A stretch of 64,000 bases of DNA, from assembly GCF_000001735.4 (NCBI RefSeq), contig NC_003070.9:29683971-29747970 (forward strand). The letters are read 5' to 3'. A program made the translations under genes and the position numbers. The first letter of the stretch is position 1; each line of letters starts with the position of its first letter. A model generated the notes under the pieces. That model searched no databases and was not told the origin of the DNA. It was given only the letters and a program-made list of their open reading frames with translations. The DNA comes from Arabidopsis thaliana. Its lineage: Eukaryota; Streptophyta; Magnoliopsida; Brassicales; Brassicaceae. Shown here in pieces: positions 1 to 12,385 of the stretch.

Positions 1-15
1 TTTTGGTAGCCACAT
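1..15 (-). CDS. Possible 5' end of a gene leaving the left edge
   Basis: On the minus strand an ATG at 15-13 opens a frame reading M-W-L-P-K to the edge. It is preceded by a pyrimidine/AT-rich stretch that looks like a 5' leader. Only five codons are visible, so no function can be read from them. In Arabidopsis the neighbour on this side of BAS is, from memory, a cytoplasmic kinase with a universal-stress domain. This could equally be a chance ATG. Confidence 0.3.
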
Positions 16-587
16 TCTCTTCTTCTCTATATATATATTATTATTATTGAACAAAAGGAAGAAAAGTATCTCTTCCCTCTCTTGAGTCTTTATGATGCAA
101 AAGAGAAAACTTCACTTTGATTTGACAAAAAAAAAATAGAGTTTGATTGATCAAAGATTCTTTATGGAGGAAGCAAATGAAGTAGAGATGCAAGATTAAT
201 GGGTTGGAGAATTTCCTCTTTTTCTAATGGTTGTTGTTTAAGGGTTTTATTTTTGGCTGATAATCTAATTTCAGATTCTATAACACAAAAAAAAGATAAA
301 GAAACAATAACACATTTGTGTGGTTTTGACTCTTTTGTTCAACATGTTGAAAAATTGGAAGAAACATAAAAAAAAAAGTGTAACAAATGGCCTAGTCTAA
401 ATTTAGACGATCACGCATCTCTGTATCTTCACCATGTGAAACATGCCTTCCAATGGACGGTACACAAAAAGAAAACATTGACTAAAAACATTGACATATC
501 GCATACACGAATTCTTGTAATAGACTGATGATAGGTTAATAAATTCACATGTTCTCTGATATAAAGAAAAGTTTATGAAAAGTGTCG
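16..587. other. Intergenic: BAS 3' flank and probable 5' leader of the left neighbour
   Basis: AT-rich sequence with short poly-A runs and no reading frame that looks coding. The right part, next to the BAS stop at 588, should hold the BAS 3' UTR on the minus strand. The left part may be the leader and promoter of a minus-strand gene starting near position 15. Confidence 0.5.
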
Positions 588-3500
588 TCATGGCAACGAA
601 ACTCGCGCGCGATATTCTGCGAGTGCCCACAACGGATGAATGTTTCTATATGCAGCGTAGTGTAATGTGCAATTCTTCAAAAACACTCCGGTTGCTTGCT
701 GAAAAAGTAATTAAACAAACTACAATTAGCTTTTAGCTTTGTTTTTTCCACTTCTATCAGTAAAGCTATTACAGAATTTGGAAGTTTTAAGATGATAGTA
801 GCCATTTTGGTGTAGGAAACGTACCTGTTGAGGAAAATCTCCACTCTCCAGTTGTGAATTGATGATAAGTTTCGCAGCACGGTGAAGAGGAATCGGATCT
901 CTCTCTGCCTGTTGTGTAAAGCACTGGTCATATATAGTACTGATTCATTAATTAATTGTATTTTCGTCGATCAATATTGAATGATTAAAACCTGTCCAGA
1001 GTGAATGAGACCCATTAAAGCCCAAGCAGTTTGCACCACGTTTGATATCTCCCCTACTTGTGCTATGTATATCTGCATAGATCAAGAGGATTGTAGTGAC
1101 TGAATGATCCTACATCAAGTTGATTTCATCAAAATGTGCAAGTGTGTACCTTTTTGGAGCAAGAGAGGTAGCTTTCTCCCCAGCCTCCGTTGTCTTTCTG
1201 AGCTGCAAGAAGAAACTGAACGCCTTTGCGTATTGCCTCACAGTCGTTAAAAGTCTTACCCGCAGCTGCTAAGCCTGCAAGAGCAAACCATGTACCGTAC
1301 GTGAAGCAAATGCCCCAGTTCCCATACCTGTAGATTCAAAGAACAATGGTTCATTTCTTGTTAGTTTGGATTTCCGTGAACAATTTCAGATAAATCGTAA
1401 TCGCTAGTGTACCATGAACCATCACGTGTTTGCATGTTTTCTAGGTATTCCGCAGCTTTCTTGATGAAAGCGGTGATCTCTGTTGTCCTGTGATCAGGGT
1501 AGAGTTGCTTGAAAAGACTCAATGCTTGGATTGCAGACGATGTACATTCACTGTACTCATGCTCAATCACAATGTCGGAAAACATTTCTGTGGGATTGAG
1601 CAACTGAGACAAATACATGAAGAAGGTTACATGACCGCAAATGTTTTAAAAAGTATCTTTTGGTTGTTTGAAAATAATTATGGGGTTTGGTTCTTACTTC
1701 CAACCACTTGGGAGCACCAGCAGGCTCCCAGGCAGTCATACCTCCGTTTTTGCTCTGCAAACAAGTGAAACTGTCACGACCTGAAAATGGGTGTTTCTTT
1801 GATGATGTTGGTTCTATTCTATGTCTGATAATGCTCACCTGTAAAGAGAGCAAGATATTAACAGAATCATGTAGTCTCTCGGGGTCTTGTTTTGGGCCAA
1901 CAATATCCGGCGCCAACATCGAGAACAGCAGGCAGCACTATGAGACCAGAAAACAGCAAGGATGTAGTACTCATGCCACTGAAGAACATGTCAATGTGTT
2001 TAGTTTTAACGGCTGGTTACCTTTAAGCCATGAGCTGTGCAGTCTGAAACTTGCCATCCGTGATCTCGGTCAGAAAAAGTCCATGCTCCTTTTGAAATAT
2101 GACGGTACATGCTTTTGTAATCACCTGAAGGGTTCTCTCCAACCTTCAATTGTTTATCAATTTTAAGCTAATGTTCCATTTTTCAAAAGAAATAGTTCCT
2201 TGTGCTACAGTATATGCTGCAGAGATATCGAACCTGTGAATTCTTTATGAACTCATGTCCTCTCCTGAGTACATCAGAGATTTCACTGGAGAGATTGCTT
2301 GCAAGTAAAGCTTGCATCGCAAACCCTGTATCCCATAGTTGACTTCCAAAGCTCTGCATAATCAAAAAAAATTCGATTTCTTACCAACTCAAGGTTAGTA
2401 AACGTAACAAATTGGATTTCCAATCTCCATGGACATACCTGCATTTTCATCCCATCTTCAGCCATCCACAAGTAATCGGAGATTCTAGAGAGGTGCTTCT
2501 TGAAATAATCCCCATTCGGGTCTTCAACCCAACAAGCTAGCATGCATAGTACCTGCAGAAAGAGACTGAAGTTAACTCCAGATGCTCAATACTTTGTGTC
2601 TTAAGGTAAGGTGTTTTTACCTTTTCAACACACCCAATGGTGATATAACGACTATTTTCATCTTCATAGTGTATGTGTTTCATTGCCAATTGAAGAGCCT
2701 TTTCCCTAAGAAGCTTGTTAAATGGCCAACGTGCAAGGAAAGGCTCCGCAAAGATGTAAAGACTGTCCCATACCAACTCTTGAACCAGTGGACGGGGATA
2801 ATATGTATCTTCCTAAGGTAAAGTAGAGGAATGTATCCGTGTTCTTTTCCATGAAAGAAAATCATAAAGAGAAATGTCGATACATCCTAACATTCTTACC
2901 TTTGCACAAAGATGGCGGACTTTCATCCAATTGATTTCTTCATAAGGCTGTAAGTACAGTTCTTTGCGTAGTTGCAAAATCAGAGACGTTATTGGGCCAA
3001 CAAACCGCTTCCCGTAGAGATACGACATTGGCAAGTAAACCATCCGGCAGTAGCTCCACATTTTTGCTGTAAGATTTCGTTAATTAATACATCTCATTGA
3101 TAGCATACTTGTGTAGAGAAACTCTTAATCATTGTAGTACGCCAAATAAGGTTTTTGGTCAAATATCAACAAGAGGAATCCAGTTTCCCAATCTCATAAG
3201 TTCTGATGTCAAGAAACAAACCTGGATGCACGGGAAAGAAAGAAGGTAGGATCCAAAACTCAGGAGGCATTGGGTTGCTTCCAGACCAGTCAAATACACC
3301 AAGTATCTGCAGACAACAAGACGCACGCTTATGATACAACTTTTCTAGTCATTCTCAGGTTATAATACCAGATGATCTGAATACATACCGAAAGCCAAGT
3401 TTTACCCCAAGAAGGTATGTAGGTGACACCACCATGACTAAGGATCCATTCCCGGGCTCGTCCACACGCATTATCATGACCTCCATCAGGACTTTCTCCA

Positions 3501-4703
3501 AGTATACGCATACATATGTAATTCAACGTGGTACAGAACATTGTGCTATGACCTTCAATGTGTAATCCCCACCCACCATCTTCCTTCTATGGACATAAAA
3601 ATCCAACATGAGCACATTGAAGAAGATACATTTCGTTGTGGAGCTATAGACCAAAAACTGTACCTGGTGACAGTAGATGTATCGAAGAATCTCTTTTCGA
3701 TGTTCTGAAGTGAACACTTCATCAAGATGTCCCGTTATGTAAAGACAAAACACCTACACAGTACACAGTGTGCATTGGATTTGGAGCAACAAAGTTTCAG
3801 ACTTTCACTTAAAAATTCCCTCTTTCAATTTCAACATTCTCACTTACACGAAAACTAAAATCACACTGATCCCTAATCCAATTTCATTCGTCGATCGATT
3901 TGAAATTATCTTATTCTTTTACCTATTACGCAATTGCACTCTTTAATCTCTGATTCTACAATTGACACCGGAAAAAACTACTTACCAGTGGCGGAAGGAA
4001 AAACAAAGGGCCGGCATTTTCCGCCGGCCAGTGACCGTCGCTGGCCTGCAACGCCGAGAAGAAATGAATACCTCTCCGTAATGCACTCGTCGCCGTTTCA
4101 AAGGTTACCTTCTCGGAGTCTTCAACTTTCACCGGAGCTATCCGTTGCTCAAACTTTTTCTCCCTCAGAAACTGTTGCAAAATTCGGTACTTTTAAAATA
4201 GCAGGTCAATTTCGTAAATAAACTTTTTTTTAGGGCCTTGTTCGTAGTTTCTCAAAATTACGTATCTTTTTGTGTTTATTTTGGTATTTTCCATGTATTT
4301 TAGTACATTACAAAAATGAACAGCATAAAAGTGAGCTTATGATTTTTTTTTATTTTTCATCAAATGAGGAAATTTGTAGGAGTCAAAACTCAAAATCATT
4401 CGTGTTACTTTGAAAAATTGTTATTTTTTACTAAAATAGCACGTTGCTAATAAAATGTTCCAAGGAATAAATTACAAACCAGAAAAACAAAATACAAACC
4501 TGCATGCGCCACAAGAGATCGCTGCTTGCTTTAACATGAAAACGATTGTCGTAGAAAATCCGGCGAGCCTCAACGACGGAGTGTCTTTCCTCCGGCGAGC
4601 CTCCGTCAGGATCAAACTCCCATGTTTGTCGTCCGGCGAAGTTGTTAGTAGTGAATAAGTAGGGATCATCTCCGTTCCCTTCTCCTATCTTCAACCTCCA
4701 CAT
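588..4703 (-). CDS. BAS: Beta-amyrin synthase (oxidosqualene cyclase), At1g78950
   Basis: Cyclises 2,3-oxidosqualene to the pentacyclic triterpene beta-amyrin, on ER membranes. Seventeen exons: 4500-4703, 3986-4171, 3664-3753, 3389-3586, 3222-3306, 2900-3066, 2621-2812, 2439-2552, 2234-2353, 2021-2143, 1839-1937, 1698-1754, 1413-1603, 1150-1327, 992-1072, 825-908, 588-698. They sum to 2280 nt, giving 759 residues, normal for the family. The start is the ATG of MWRLKIGEG, aligned with the three other cyclases here. Seen: repeated QW motifs (DGSW, NGGWGES), the MWSYCR motif whose Trp is associated with beta-amyrin formation, and the catalytic D-C-T-A motif. Odd: the usual DCTAE reads DCTAH (about residue 485). 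It is the outermost gene of the array and its closest relative is CAMS1 next door. Function comes from recognising the published Arabidopsis enzyme. Confidence 0.95.
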
Positions 4704-5182
4704 TACAAAAATGTGAGCTACGTACCTCATTTCTTAAACGCATACATTAGATTATATAAGTGGAAGTATATTAAGTTAAGATAAGGTGGGTAGATTTTTG
4801 GTAAATATGTGATAAGAAAACACCGACAAGAACATGTTACTTCTGGGATGATAGAGAATTAAAAGACAAAAATGAGAGTACTTGTTGGGGAAAAGATTTT
4901 GCTTAATCTTGGATACGTACTTAACTACATACATATAATATAATACATTTATATTACTTGAGAACATACATAGTCATGAATCATGATACAATACATGAAT
5001 ATAATACATATGAACATATAATATTAGATGTGTATGTTCATACACGATCATTAGTTTGCTTATTCAGTAAGAATACTCAACCACCTTCATATAAATAATA
5101 GCTTATTGCAAAATAGAGGTCATGACTTAATGATCCTACATCATGGTCAATGACCTGTGAGTTTTGAGACGTTCTGATGGAT
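4704..5182. other. Intergenic: BAS promoter and CAMS1 3' flank
   Basis: A 479-base spacer between two tandem minus-strand cyclases, strongly AT-rich. Around 5007-5042 it has a short inverted repeat built on TATGAACATA / TATGTTCATA. No coding frame is seen. The BAS promoter must lie here, in part overlapping the CAMS1 3' UTR. Confidence 0.5.
4751..4758 (-). promoter_or_regulatory. Candidate TATA box of BAS
   Basis: The minus strand reads TATATAAT about 48 bases upstream of the BAS start codon. Position and sequence fit a plant TATA box with a very short leader. The region is AT-rich, so a chance match is possible. Confidence 0.3.
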
Positions 5183-8100
5183 CTAACTTCTTCTCTCTGT
5201 TGAAGGTTTTTCATACGGCAAAGGAACTCGTCTCCTATACTCTGCGAGTGCCCACACGGGGAAGATGTTTCTGTATGCTGCGTAGTGTAACAAGCAGTTC
5301 TTCATGAAAGCTCCAGTTATCTCCTGTAAAATATACAATATTGACTCTTCAAACGTTATGCATTTTTTTAGCATCAACTCACGAGGACCAGTTAAAATTT
5401 TAGGCAGCAAAAGGACCAGATAAAATTTGAGTCGTTATGGTTCATCGTGAGGGCATCTCTAAGGTTTTTGTATGAGCAGCTTTTTGTGTTAGCTTTGTTT
5501 CATGTTTCCAAAAGTACCTGCTGAGGAAAATCGCCATTCTCCAGTTGAGAGTTGATTAAGAGCTTTGCAGCACGGTGAAGAGGAGACGGATCTCGCTCGG
5601 CCTGTAGTGTGAGATTAAAAGGAACAATTAAATACTTTGAATAAGATCTTTCATATAGCGAGGAAGTAAAAGTCTCAGCATATCGATATTATAAACCTGT
5701 CCAGCATGAAGTAAACCCATCATTGCCCAAGAGGTTTGCACCAAGTTTGACCGCTCTCCTTCACTTGGAATGTATCTCTGCACACCAAACCAAGTATATT
5801 TTTCTTGACTCGCGGGAACTGGGGAAAAGACGCTTACATTGCAATGATTATTACCTTTTTAGGACATGACAAGTAGCTTTCACCCCAACCTCCATTATCT
5901 TTTTGAGTTGTGAGAAGGAAATGAACGCCTTTACGCATAGCCAAGCAGTTGTTGTATGTCTTTCCAGCAGCTGCAAGGCCTCCCAGACCAAACCATGTAC
6001 TGTATGTGAAGCAAACTCCCCAGCTTCCGTACCTATCAATCCAAGAATTGTTGGTAAAACCAAAATCTTTGTGAACAGTTTCACTGTATCTAAAAGCTAA
6101 TTTATATAATACCATGAACCATCAAGCATTTGTATGCTCTCTATGTATTGCACGGCTTTCTTGATGGAAGTGTTGATCTCTTCTGTCCTGTGATTCGGAT
6201 ATAGTTGCTTGAAAAGAATCAAAGCTTGGATCGCTGATGAAGTACACTCATTGTACTCGTGCTCAACCACAATGTCAGCAAAAACTTCAGTAGGGTTTAG
6301 CAACTGAAACATGGGAAAAAAGTAACAAGATGTTTCTGAGAATTTCTTTCACATGCCTCATAAACGTTGTGATACAAATATCTTGATGGGATTTCTTTCT
6401 TACTTCCAACCATTCTTGTCCACGGGCAGGCTCCCAAGCAGTTACACCTCCATTTTTACTCTGCAGCCAGAGCAAGTGAACAGACATTTCTTATAACAAA
6501 AAGTTGAGCAAGTGCGTTCTATATATGGTATAAAGGTCACCTGTAGAGACAGTAAGATAGTAACAGCCTCATATAACTGTTCGGGATCCATTTTCGGGCC
6601 AACAATGTCAGGTGGTATCATTGAAAGCAACAGGCAACACTACAAACCAAGATAAGTGTGCTAATTAGGTGGAAAGCTGACCAGCTTATTATAGTAATCG
6701 AATTCTGACTAATCACCTTGAAACTTTCGGCTGTGCAGTCGGAAGCTTGCCATCCATGATCTCGATCAGAGAAAGTCCACGACCCTTTGGATATGTGACG
6801 GTACATGTTTGTAAAGTCACCCGAAGGGTTCTCTCTAACCTTAAGAACTCTCAGCTCCGTAAGACATCTTTACTTTCTCTAATAATTTAAAGTCACAAAT
6901 AATAATACTGCAGAGGATATCGAACCTGAGAATTTTTCAAAAAGTCATATCCTCTCCTGAGTACATCTGGGATTTCGTTCACGAGATTACTTGCAACTAA
7001 CGCTTGGAGGGCAAACCCCGAATCCCATAATTGACTTCCAAAGCTCTGCAAAATACATGACTCATAAATTTTTATGCCACACGAAATTTTCCATTAAGTG
7101 ACATAACAAATAGATTCCGAATTTTCATTGACACCTGCATTTTCATCCCATCTTCTGCAATCCACAAGTAATCAGAAATCCTCAAAAGATGCTTTTTGAA
7201 ATGAATTCCGTTAGGGTCTTCAACCCAACACGCAAGCATGCATAATGCCTTCAAAAAGAATCTGAAGTTTTAGTTAATTCAAAGATAAATTCTGAGTACT
7301 CCAGCCTTTCTGCATAAGGACTGTATTCGTTTTACCTTTTCAACACATCCAATGGTAATATAACGGCTATTTTCGTCTTCATAATGTATGTGTTTCATTG
7401 CCACCCCAAGAGCTTTTTCCCTTAGCAGCTTGTTAAATGGCCAACATGCAAGAAACGGTTCGGTGAAGATGTAAAGGCAGTTCCATATAACATCTTGAAT
7501 TTGTGGATGAGGACAGTACGCATCTTCCTGAGAATGAACGTAGAAGGTTTTCTGAGAATTTATCTTCCTGAAAAATCTATCTAAAGAAGGAACAATGATC
7601 GATCTTACCTTTGCACATAGATGGCGAGCTCTATTCCAGTTTATTTTCGCATAAGGCTGCAAGTAAATTTCTTCGCGTAGTTGCAGAATAAGAGGACTTA
7701 TTGGACCAACGAATCTCTTCCCGTAAAGATAAGACATTGGCATGTAAACCAACCGGCAGTAACACCACATTTTCGCTGCAGATTTTCGTTAAATGGTTTC
7801 AGACTAAAATTTAGAAGTGACGACGCAATTCGAAGAGCTCAAGTCTTAATTGATTGTTACACCCTAGTCACTACTTAGTTTATTGAAGCAAAGATGAAGA
7901 TATTCAAGACGTGAAGAAAAGAAACCTGGATGTATTGGAAGAAAGGAAGGTAGGATCCAAAACTCTGGAGGCATGGGGTTGCTTCCTGACCAATCAAAGA
8001 CACCAAGTATCTACAAACATTCAACCAATATTTAAACAATCTTCTGAATATTATTTTGCCGATTGTACCAAAATTTCATCCGGATATTTACCGAAAGCCA

Positions 8101-10285
8101 AGTTTTGCCCCAAGAAGGTATGTATGTTGCACCACCATGGTCAAGAATCCAATCCCTGGCCCGTTTGCACGCGTTTCCTGGTCCTCCATTTGGACCTTCT
8201 CCAAGTATGCGCATGCAAATGTAGTTTAGTGTGGTGCAGAACATGGTGCTGTTTCCTTCTATGTGTAATCCCCACCCACCATCTTCATTCTTGAAATAAA
8301 CACATCTCAAAAGTAAAATTGAAAGAAAAGAGTTTATAAAGTAGCATAAGTGGTAGGTTTTGCGATCTACTAATGATATACCTGGTGACAGTAGATGTAT
8401 CTAAGGACCTCTCGACGATGGTCTTGAGTGAAAATCTCATGGAGATGTCCAGTGACGTATAGACAGAAAACCTGTATTTTACAAACAAACAAAAATATCG
8501 GAAATTGGATAATAACCTCTGTGCCACTTGCTGCTGAAACTTGGATAGAATCTATGTACAGTCATTTTTTACAAAGATTACTTTTTTCAAATCTAAAACA
8601 CTAATTTGTTCTTAGTTCCTTGTAGAGATGAGAACATTAGAGCAGATAGAGACATACCAATGGAGGAAGGAAGAATAAAGGACCAGCATTTTCAGCAGGC
8701 CAATGGCCATCACTGGCCTGCAATGCTGATAAGAAATTAACCCCTTTCCTTAACGCATTTGTAGCTATTTCGCTCGTGATATTATTGGCATCTTCAACCT
8801 TCGCCGGAGGTATAACTTGCTCGAATTTCTTCTCCTTTAAAAACTGTATCATAGGACCAAAACCAAACACCAGGATTTCAATAAGACAAGTTATTAATGA
8901 CTCAGATTCCAAGTGTATAATCAACACTATGCTCCGTAAATTCCGATATCTGCGTTAAATCACCGTTTGAAATTGAAATAAAGGGTTCTTGTTTCATTCC
9001 GGCGAATCTAGTCGAAGGAACACGATTAGGCTTCGAGTAGGAATGTGAAGCGAGAAGGTTTTTACCCTCGCCTCTCACAGAACGTCGCAGAATCTTCGTG
9101 GAGGCCGAGACCGGTGATTATTCCCGGCGACGTCGAGTAAGCCGGTGAGGTTACCGTCGAAGGTTATGGGTTGTAATTGAACGTTTGACTTTGACTTGTT
9201 CTCGTGACTTTGACCGGTGAAATCTTTAAGTCTATTTATTTACAGTTTAGGCCCTTACAGTTATAATAAATTTACAATTCGGGTGTAAAATAAAGATCGT
9301 TCATTATTATTTGAATGTCTTGATTTTTTTATTTTTTTATTTTCCAACTGTCTTGATTTCAAATTAAAAGGTTAACGGTTATTGCCTTTTTAAAGGTTAG
9401 CAAAAAACTAAAAATATGGACCTAACCCATAATCACGTTCTTTACCCAGTTCCAGTTCCACCATACGTCTTTATGCATGCTATTACAAAAACTATGGGAT
9501 GTTATTTCATTCCTTCTGAATATCAATGTAAATTGGAAACATGTTCCTCAGCTTCAAAATTGTGATACTTGTAGATATTCTCGTATATATGTAGAATTAT
9601 CCATGGACGAACAAAAAATTACTTATTTTCAGAACTTTATAACAAACATTTTAATTAGTTAATCATCGTTTAAATACACATTATATCCTATGAAACTTTT
9701 TCTCTGAAAACTAGCATCATCATGGAGTTATTAATTAGTCTATATTTAAGCTTATAACAGTCTATATATATATATATATATATATATTTAACAAATAGGA
9801 TCGCACAAATTGGACTTGACACTAACAAATTGTTTATGAAGCTTAAAAATTGTTTCAGAATACCCAAAATATAGTATAAAGGTGCTCAAGAATAAAATTG
9901 TTTCTTGAATTACTGTTTTTTCAAGCTTCATATTTTTTTTTTTGTTGAATTCTGGATAAAGACAGGGTAACAATTATTAATTAGCTAGCACGAGAGAGAC
10001 ATCACTTCACTTCATACTCTGTACGTTTAATTCATAAACTATGTTGACACGCACAAAAAGTAAAGAAAAATAGATAAATACCTGCATACGCCATATGAGA
10101 TCGCTGCTAGCTTTAACACGAAAACGATCATCATAAAATTTCCGACGAGCTTCTTCGACGGCAGCTAGTTCCTCCACTGTGCCGGCGTCCGGATCAAACT
10201 CCCATGTCTGTCTTCCGAGGAAGTTGTTGGTACTGAACAAGTAGGGCTCTTCTTTGTTTCCATTTGCTATCTTCAACTTCCACAT
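5183..10285 (-). CDS. CAMS1: Camelliol C synthase (oxidosqualene cyclase), At1g78955
   Basis: Converts 2,3-oxidosqualene mainly to the monocyclic-type triterpene alcohol camelliol C; the enzyme is known to derive from a beta-amyrin synthase ancestor. Exons: 10082-10285, 8658-8843, 8382-8471, 8092-8289, 7926-8010, 7609-7775, 7336-7527, 7135-7248, 6926-7045, 6717-6839, 6541-6639, 6404-6460, 6113-6303, 5855-6032, 5697-5777, 5518-5601, 5183-5323. They sum to 2310 nt, 769 residues. Exons 2 to 16 have exactly the same lengths as in BAS, showing tandem duplication. Seen: MWCYCR motif, intact DCTAE catalytic motif, QW repeats, and a basic C-terminal tail ending in ERRS that the other three cyclases lack. 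Intron 1 (8844-10081, 1238 bases) is unusually long for this array and holds a GC-rich island and a TA microsatellite. Confidence 0.95.
8996..9176. other. GC-rich island inside CAMS1 intron 1
   Basis: A 180-base stretch is clearly richer in G and C than the surrounding intron and has many CG dinucleotides, more like exon than intron. On the minus strand one frame stays open for about 34 codons before a stop at 9077-9075. I do not recognise the peptide. It may be a captured gene fragment, an old exon or an internal regulatory element. It is absent from intron 1 of BAS. Confidence 0.4.
9763..9788. repeat. (TA)n microsatellite in CAMS1 intron 1
   Basis: About thirteen TA units in an AT-rich intron. 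Likely length-polymorphic between accessions; no function implied. Confidence 0.85.
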
Positions 10286-11155
10286 TCTTTAGACCTTAAT
10301 TAATTTAATAATCTAAAGATATGGCATATTTTATGCATCGTGCATTGAGATGCACGTAATATATGTGGAGAAAATTAAAGAAGAGAAGTGTGTGAAATTG
10401 AATTCATTTACACGCACACACATACATACATAATTCGTTTTGAAGTCACATTTCAACGGTAGTTTGCATGCATACTTTTGTTAGTCAACCTTATAAAATG
10501 GTTCGTGACTGAATATTTGCCAGTAATATCTTCATGTCGCCTCACTTAGCACCCAAAGCCCATACGATATTCCGCAAGTGTTTGTATAATTTGAGTCCAG
10601 CCCTAAATACTAAACCTTTTTTTTTTGGTTTTTTTGTCAGACTCGAGGAAAAAACTCGTCAATTATATTAAAGTTGAGAAAAGAAGATAAATTGATTTGT
10701 AATTGGGAGTGATTTGTACGTGACGTGAGTATCAATGAAGAGTTATCTCATTTATCTAGAGAGTAGCGTAGTAGCTAAAAACCAGGGGTTTAGATTGTCA
10801 TCCGAAACAAAGGGTGTATTTAAAGCCCTAGGATAAGTTTGGTTGTAGACGGTGGATTTCAAATGTCCGGTTGTGAATATGAGCGTTGGACACACTTAGA
10901 ATTTATGAAGTTTAAATTTACGATCTAGTTGGGATGTATTAAACCAATTTCCCTTTTCTTTTCTAATGTTTCTATCGAGTGGCCATAAATATTAAATATA
11001 AACATGTTAAGCTCACTAAATTTATGTTAAACTAAAACCGTAAAATATTTATGAAATCATTTTATTATAGGAGGAAAGTAGCTAGGGGATTAGATGACAA
11101 AATAGCAGAGCCTTCTTTTCACGATAATTCACGTGTTCATCAATATATGTTCATC

Positions 11156-11272
11156 AAAAAACAAGTGGCGATAATTCACACAAGGGATCCCTATACATAA
11201 TGACAAAAAAAATGAATCGTCGTTGTTTTTGTGAACGACTAACAAATCATTCATAATCGCCACTTGTTTTTT
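11156..11272. repeat. 17-base inverted repeat with 83-base loop
   Basis: AAAAAACAAGTGGCGAT at 11156-11172 is matched perfectly as its reverse complement at 11256-11272. The motif CGATAATTCAC also occurs twice as a direct repeat on the left side (about 11122 and 11169). It could be the termini of a small decayed MITE or a hairpin; no clear target-site duplication was seen. Confidence 0.6.
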
Positions 11273-11601
11273 AACCGTATGTAATTCAATCCCAACTGTT
11301 ACTGCACATTATACCATTATAAAAAGGAACCAAAATTAAAATGTATCAATCAGCATTTAATCATGACCGGTGGTCGACCTAACAATAAACGAATCGTGCA
11401 CCGTATTTGATGCAGAGTGGACAAATGTTCGTATAAAAATGTAGGACGCACATGATCGTTATGATCTAAATATAGTAATTTGACAAAAACATATGTAGTG
11501 AGAGTGAAAGAGAGCTAACTCAATTTGTCAATCGCAATTTACGCTTATACATACGGCCACGTGTAACATGGGATGCGTACCACAGAAAAAGCTTTGATCT
11601 C

Positions 11602-11663
11602 TTAAGTGCGACCGTATCGTTTCTTCTTGCGGTGTGGTAATTAAGTGCGACCGTATCGTTTCT
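11602..11663. repeat. Perfect 23-base direct repeat, 39-base period
   Basis: A 23-base sequence starting TTAAGTGCGACCG and ending CGTTTCT occurs at 11602-11624 and again at 11641-11663 without mismatch. It lies about 1.1 kb upstream of LUP2 and 1.3 kb upstream of CAMS1. A recent local duplication or a paired regulatory site are both possible. Confidence 0.8.
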
Positions 11664-12151
11664 AACTTTTTTATACGGCGTTTATTTGAGTGGTCTCTAC
11701 ACTCTCCCCAAGTAAAATCAAATTAAAGTGTTTTTAAAAGTACACATATTCTCTATTAAGTTGCATGAACTAAACAGGTGGACCACCATTTCATTTGTTA
11801 AATGAGTTTGATTATATATATGACTTTGATATTGTGATATGGGACTGATTATTTAATTATATGGAACCTAACTACAAACTAGCTAGTATTAGATAATAAG
11901 AACTAATATCTGTTTATCATAATGAGCAAAAATTCGAGAAGTCTTCTGAGTTCATTTATATATACTCCTAAAAGCAAATAATACGATGTTATCGCAATAA
12001 GACATTATTGAGAAATAAAATAAAAACCTAAAAACAAGAGAAGGAGAGAAAACTTTGTAACTACAATTAAGCTGCGTAGAGTTGAAGAGTGTAATTTTCA
12101 TGTCAACAACTTTAAGCTTTGTCTTTAATGTTCGTAAACTATACATACTTA

Positions 12152-12385
12152 GACCATCCTTAATGGTGAGTTTTTACACAAAATTCTTAACATTTTGATA
12201 TACAAAATAATAATTAAATATTAAGGGGCTCTTAACAAGAAGAGAGAATGTAGCAAATATCTCTTATCTAAGAACCATTTTCCTCTTTTAAGAGTCATTT
12301 CTTATATTTTAAATTCTTATTTTATTTTATATAATATTTTAAGAAATTTTTTCATATTCTTAAGAACTCATGGATAATGATGCTC
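12152..12385. mobile_element. PIF/Harbinger-type MITE
   Basis: A 234-base AT-rich element with imperfect terminal inverted repeats: left GACCATCCTTAATGGTGAGT, right (reverse complement) GAGCATCATTATCCATGAGT. It is flanked on both sides by the trinucleotide TTA (12149-12151 and 12386-12388), the target-site duplication typical of PIF/Harbinger elements. There is no coding capacity, so it is non-autonomous. It sits about 70 bases upstream of the LUP2 TATA box. Confidence 0.7.

Noticed and set aside
1687..2166. A 159-codon plus-strand open frame within the BAS gene
   Set aside because: It is antisense to BAS exons 10-12 and its open state is a by-product of their coding bias. The peptide resembles nothing known.
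1073..5150. Shared AATGATCCTACATCA in a BAS intron (about 1103) and downstream of CAMS1 (about 5132)
   Set aside because: About 15 bases of identity without flanking collinearity; could be chance between duplicated genes.
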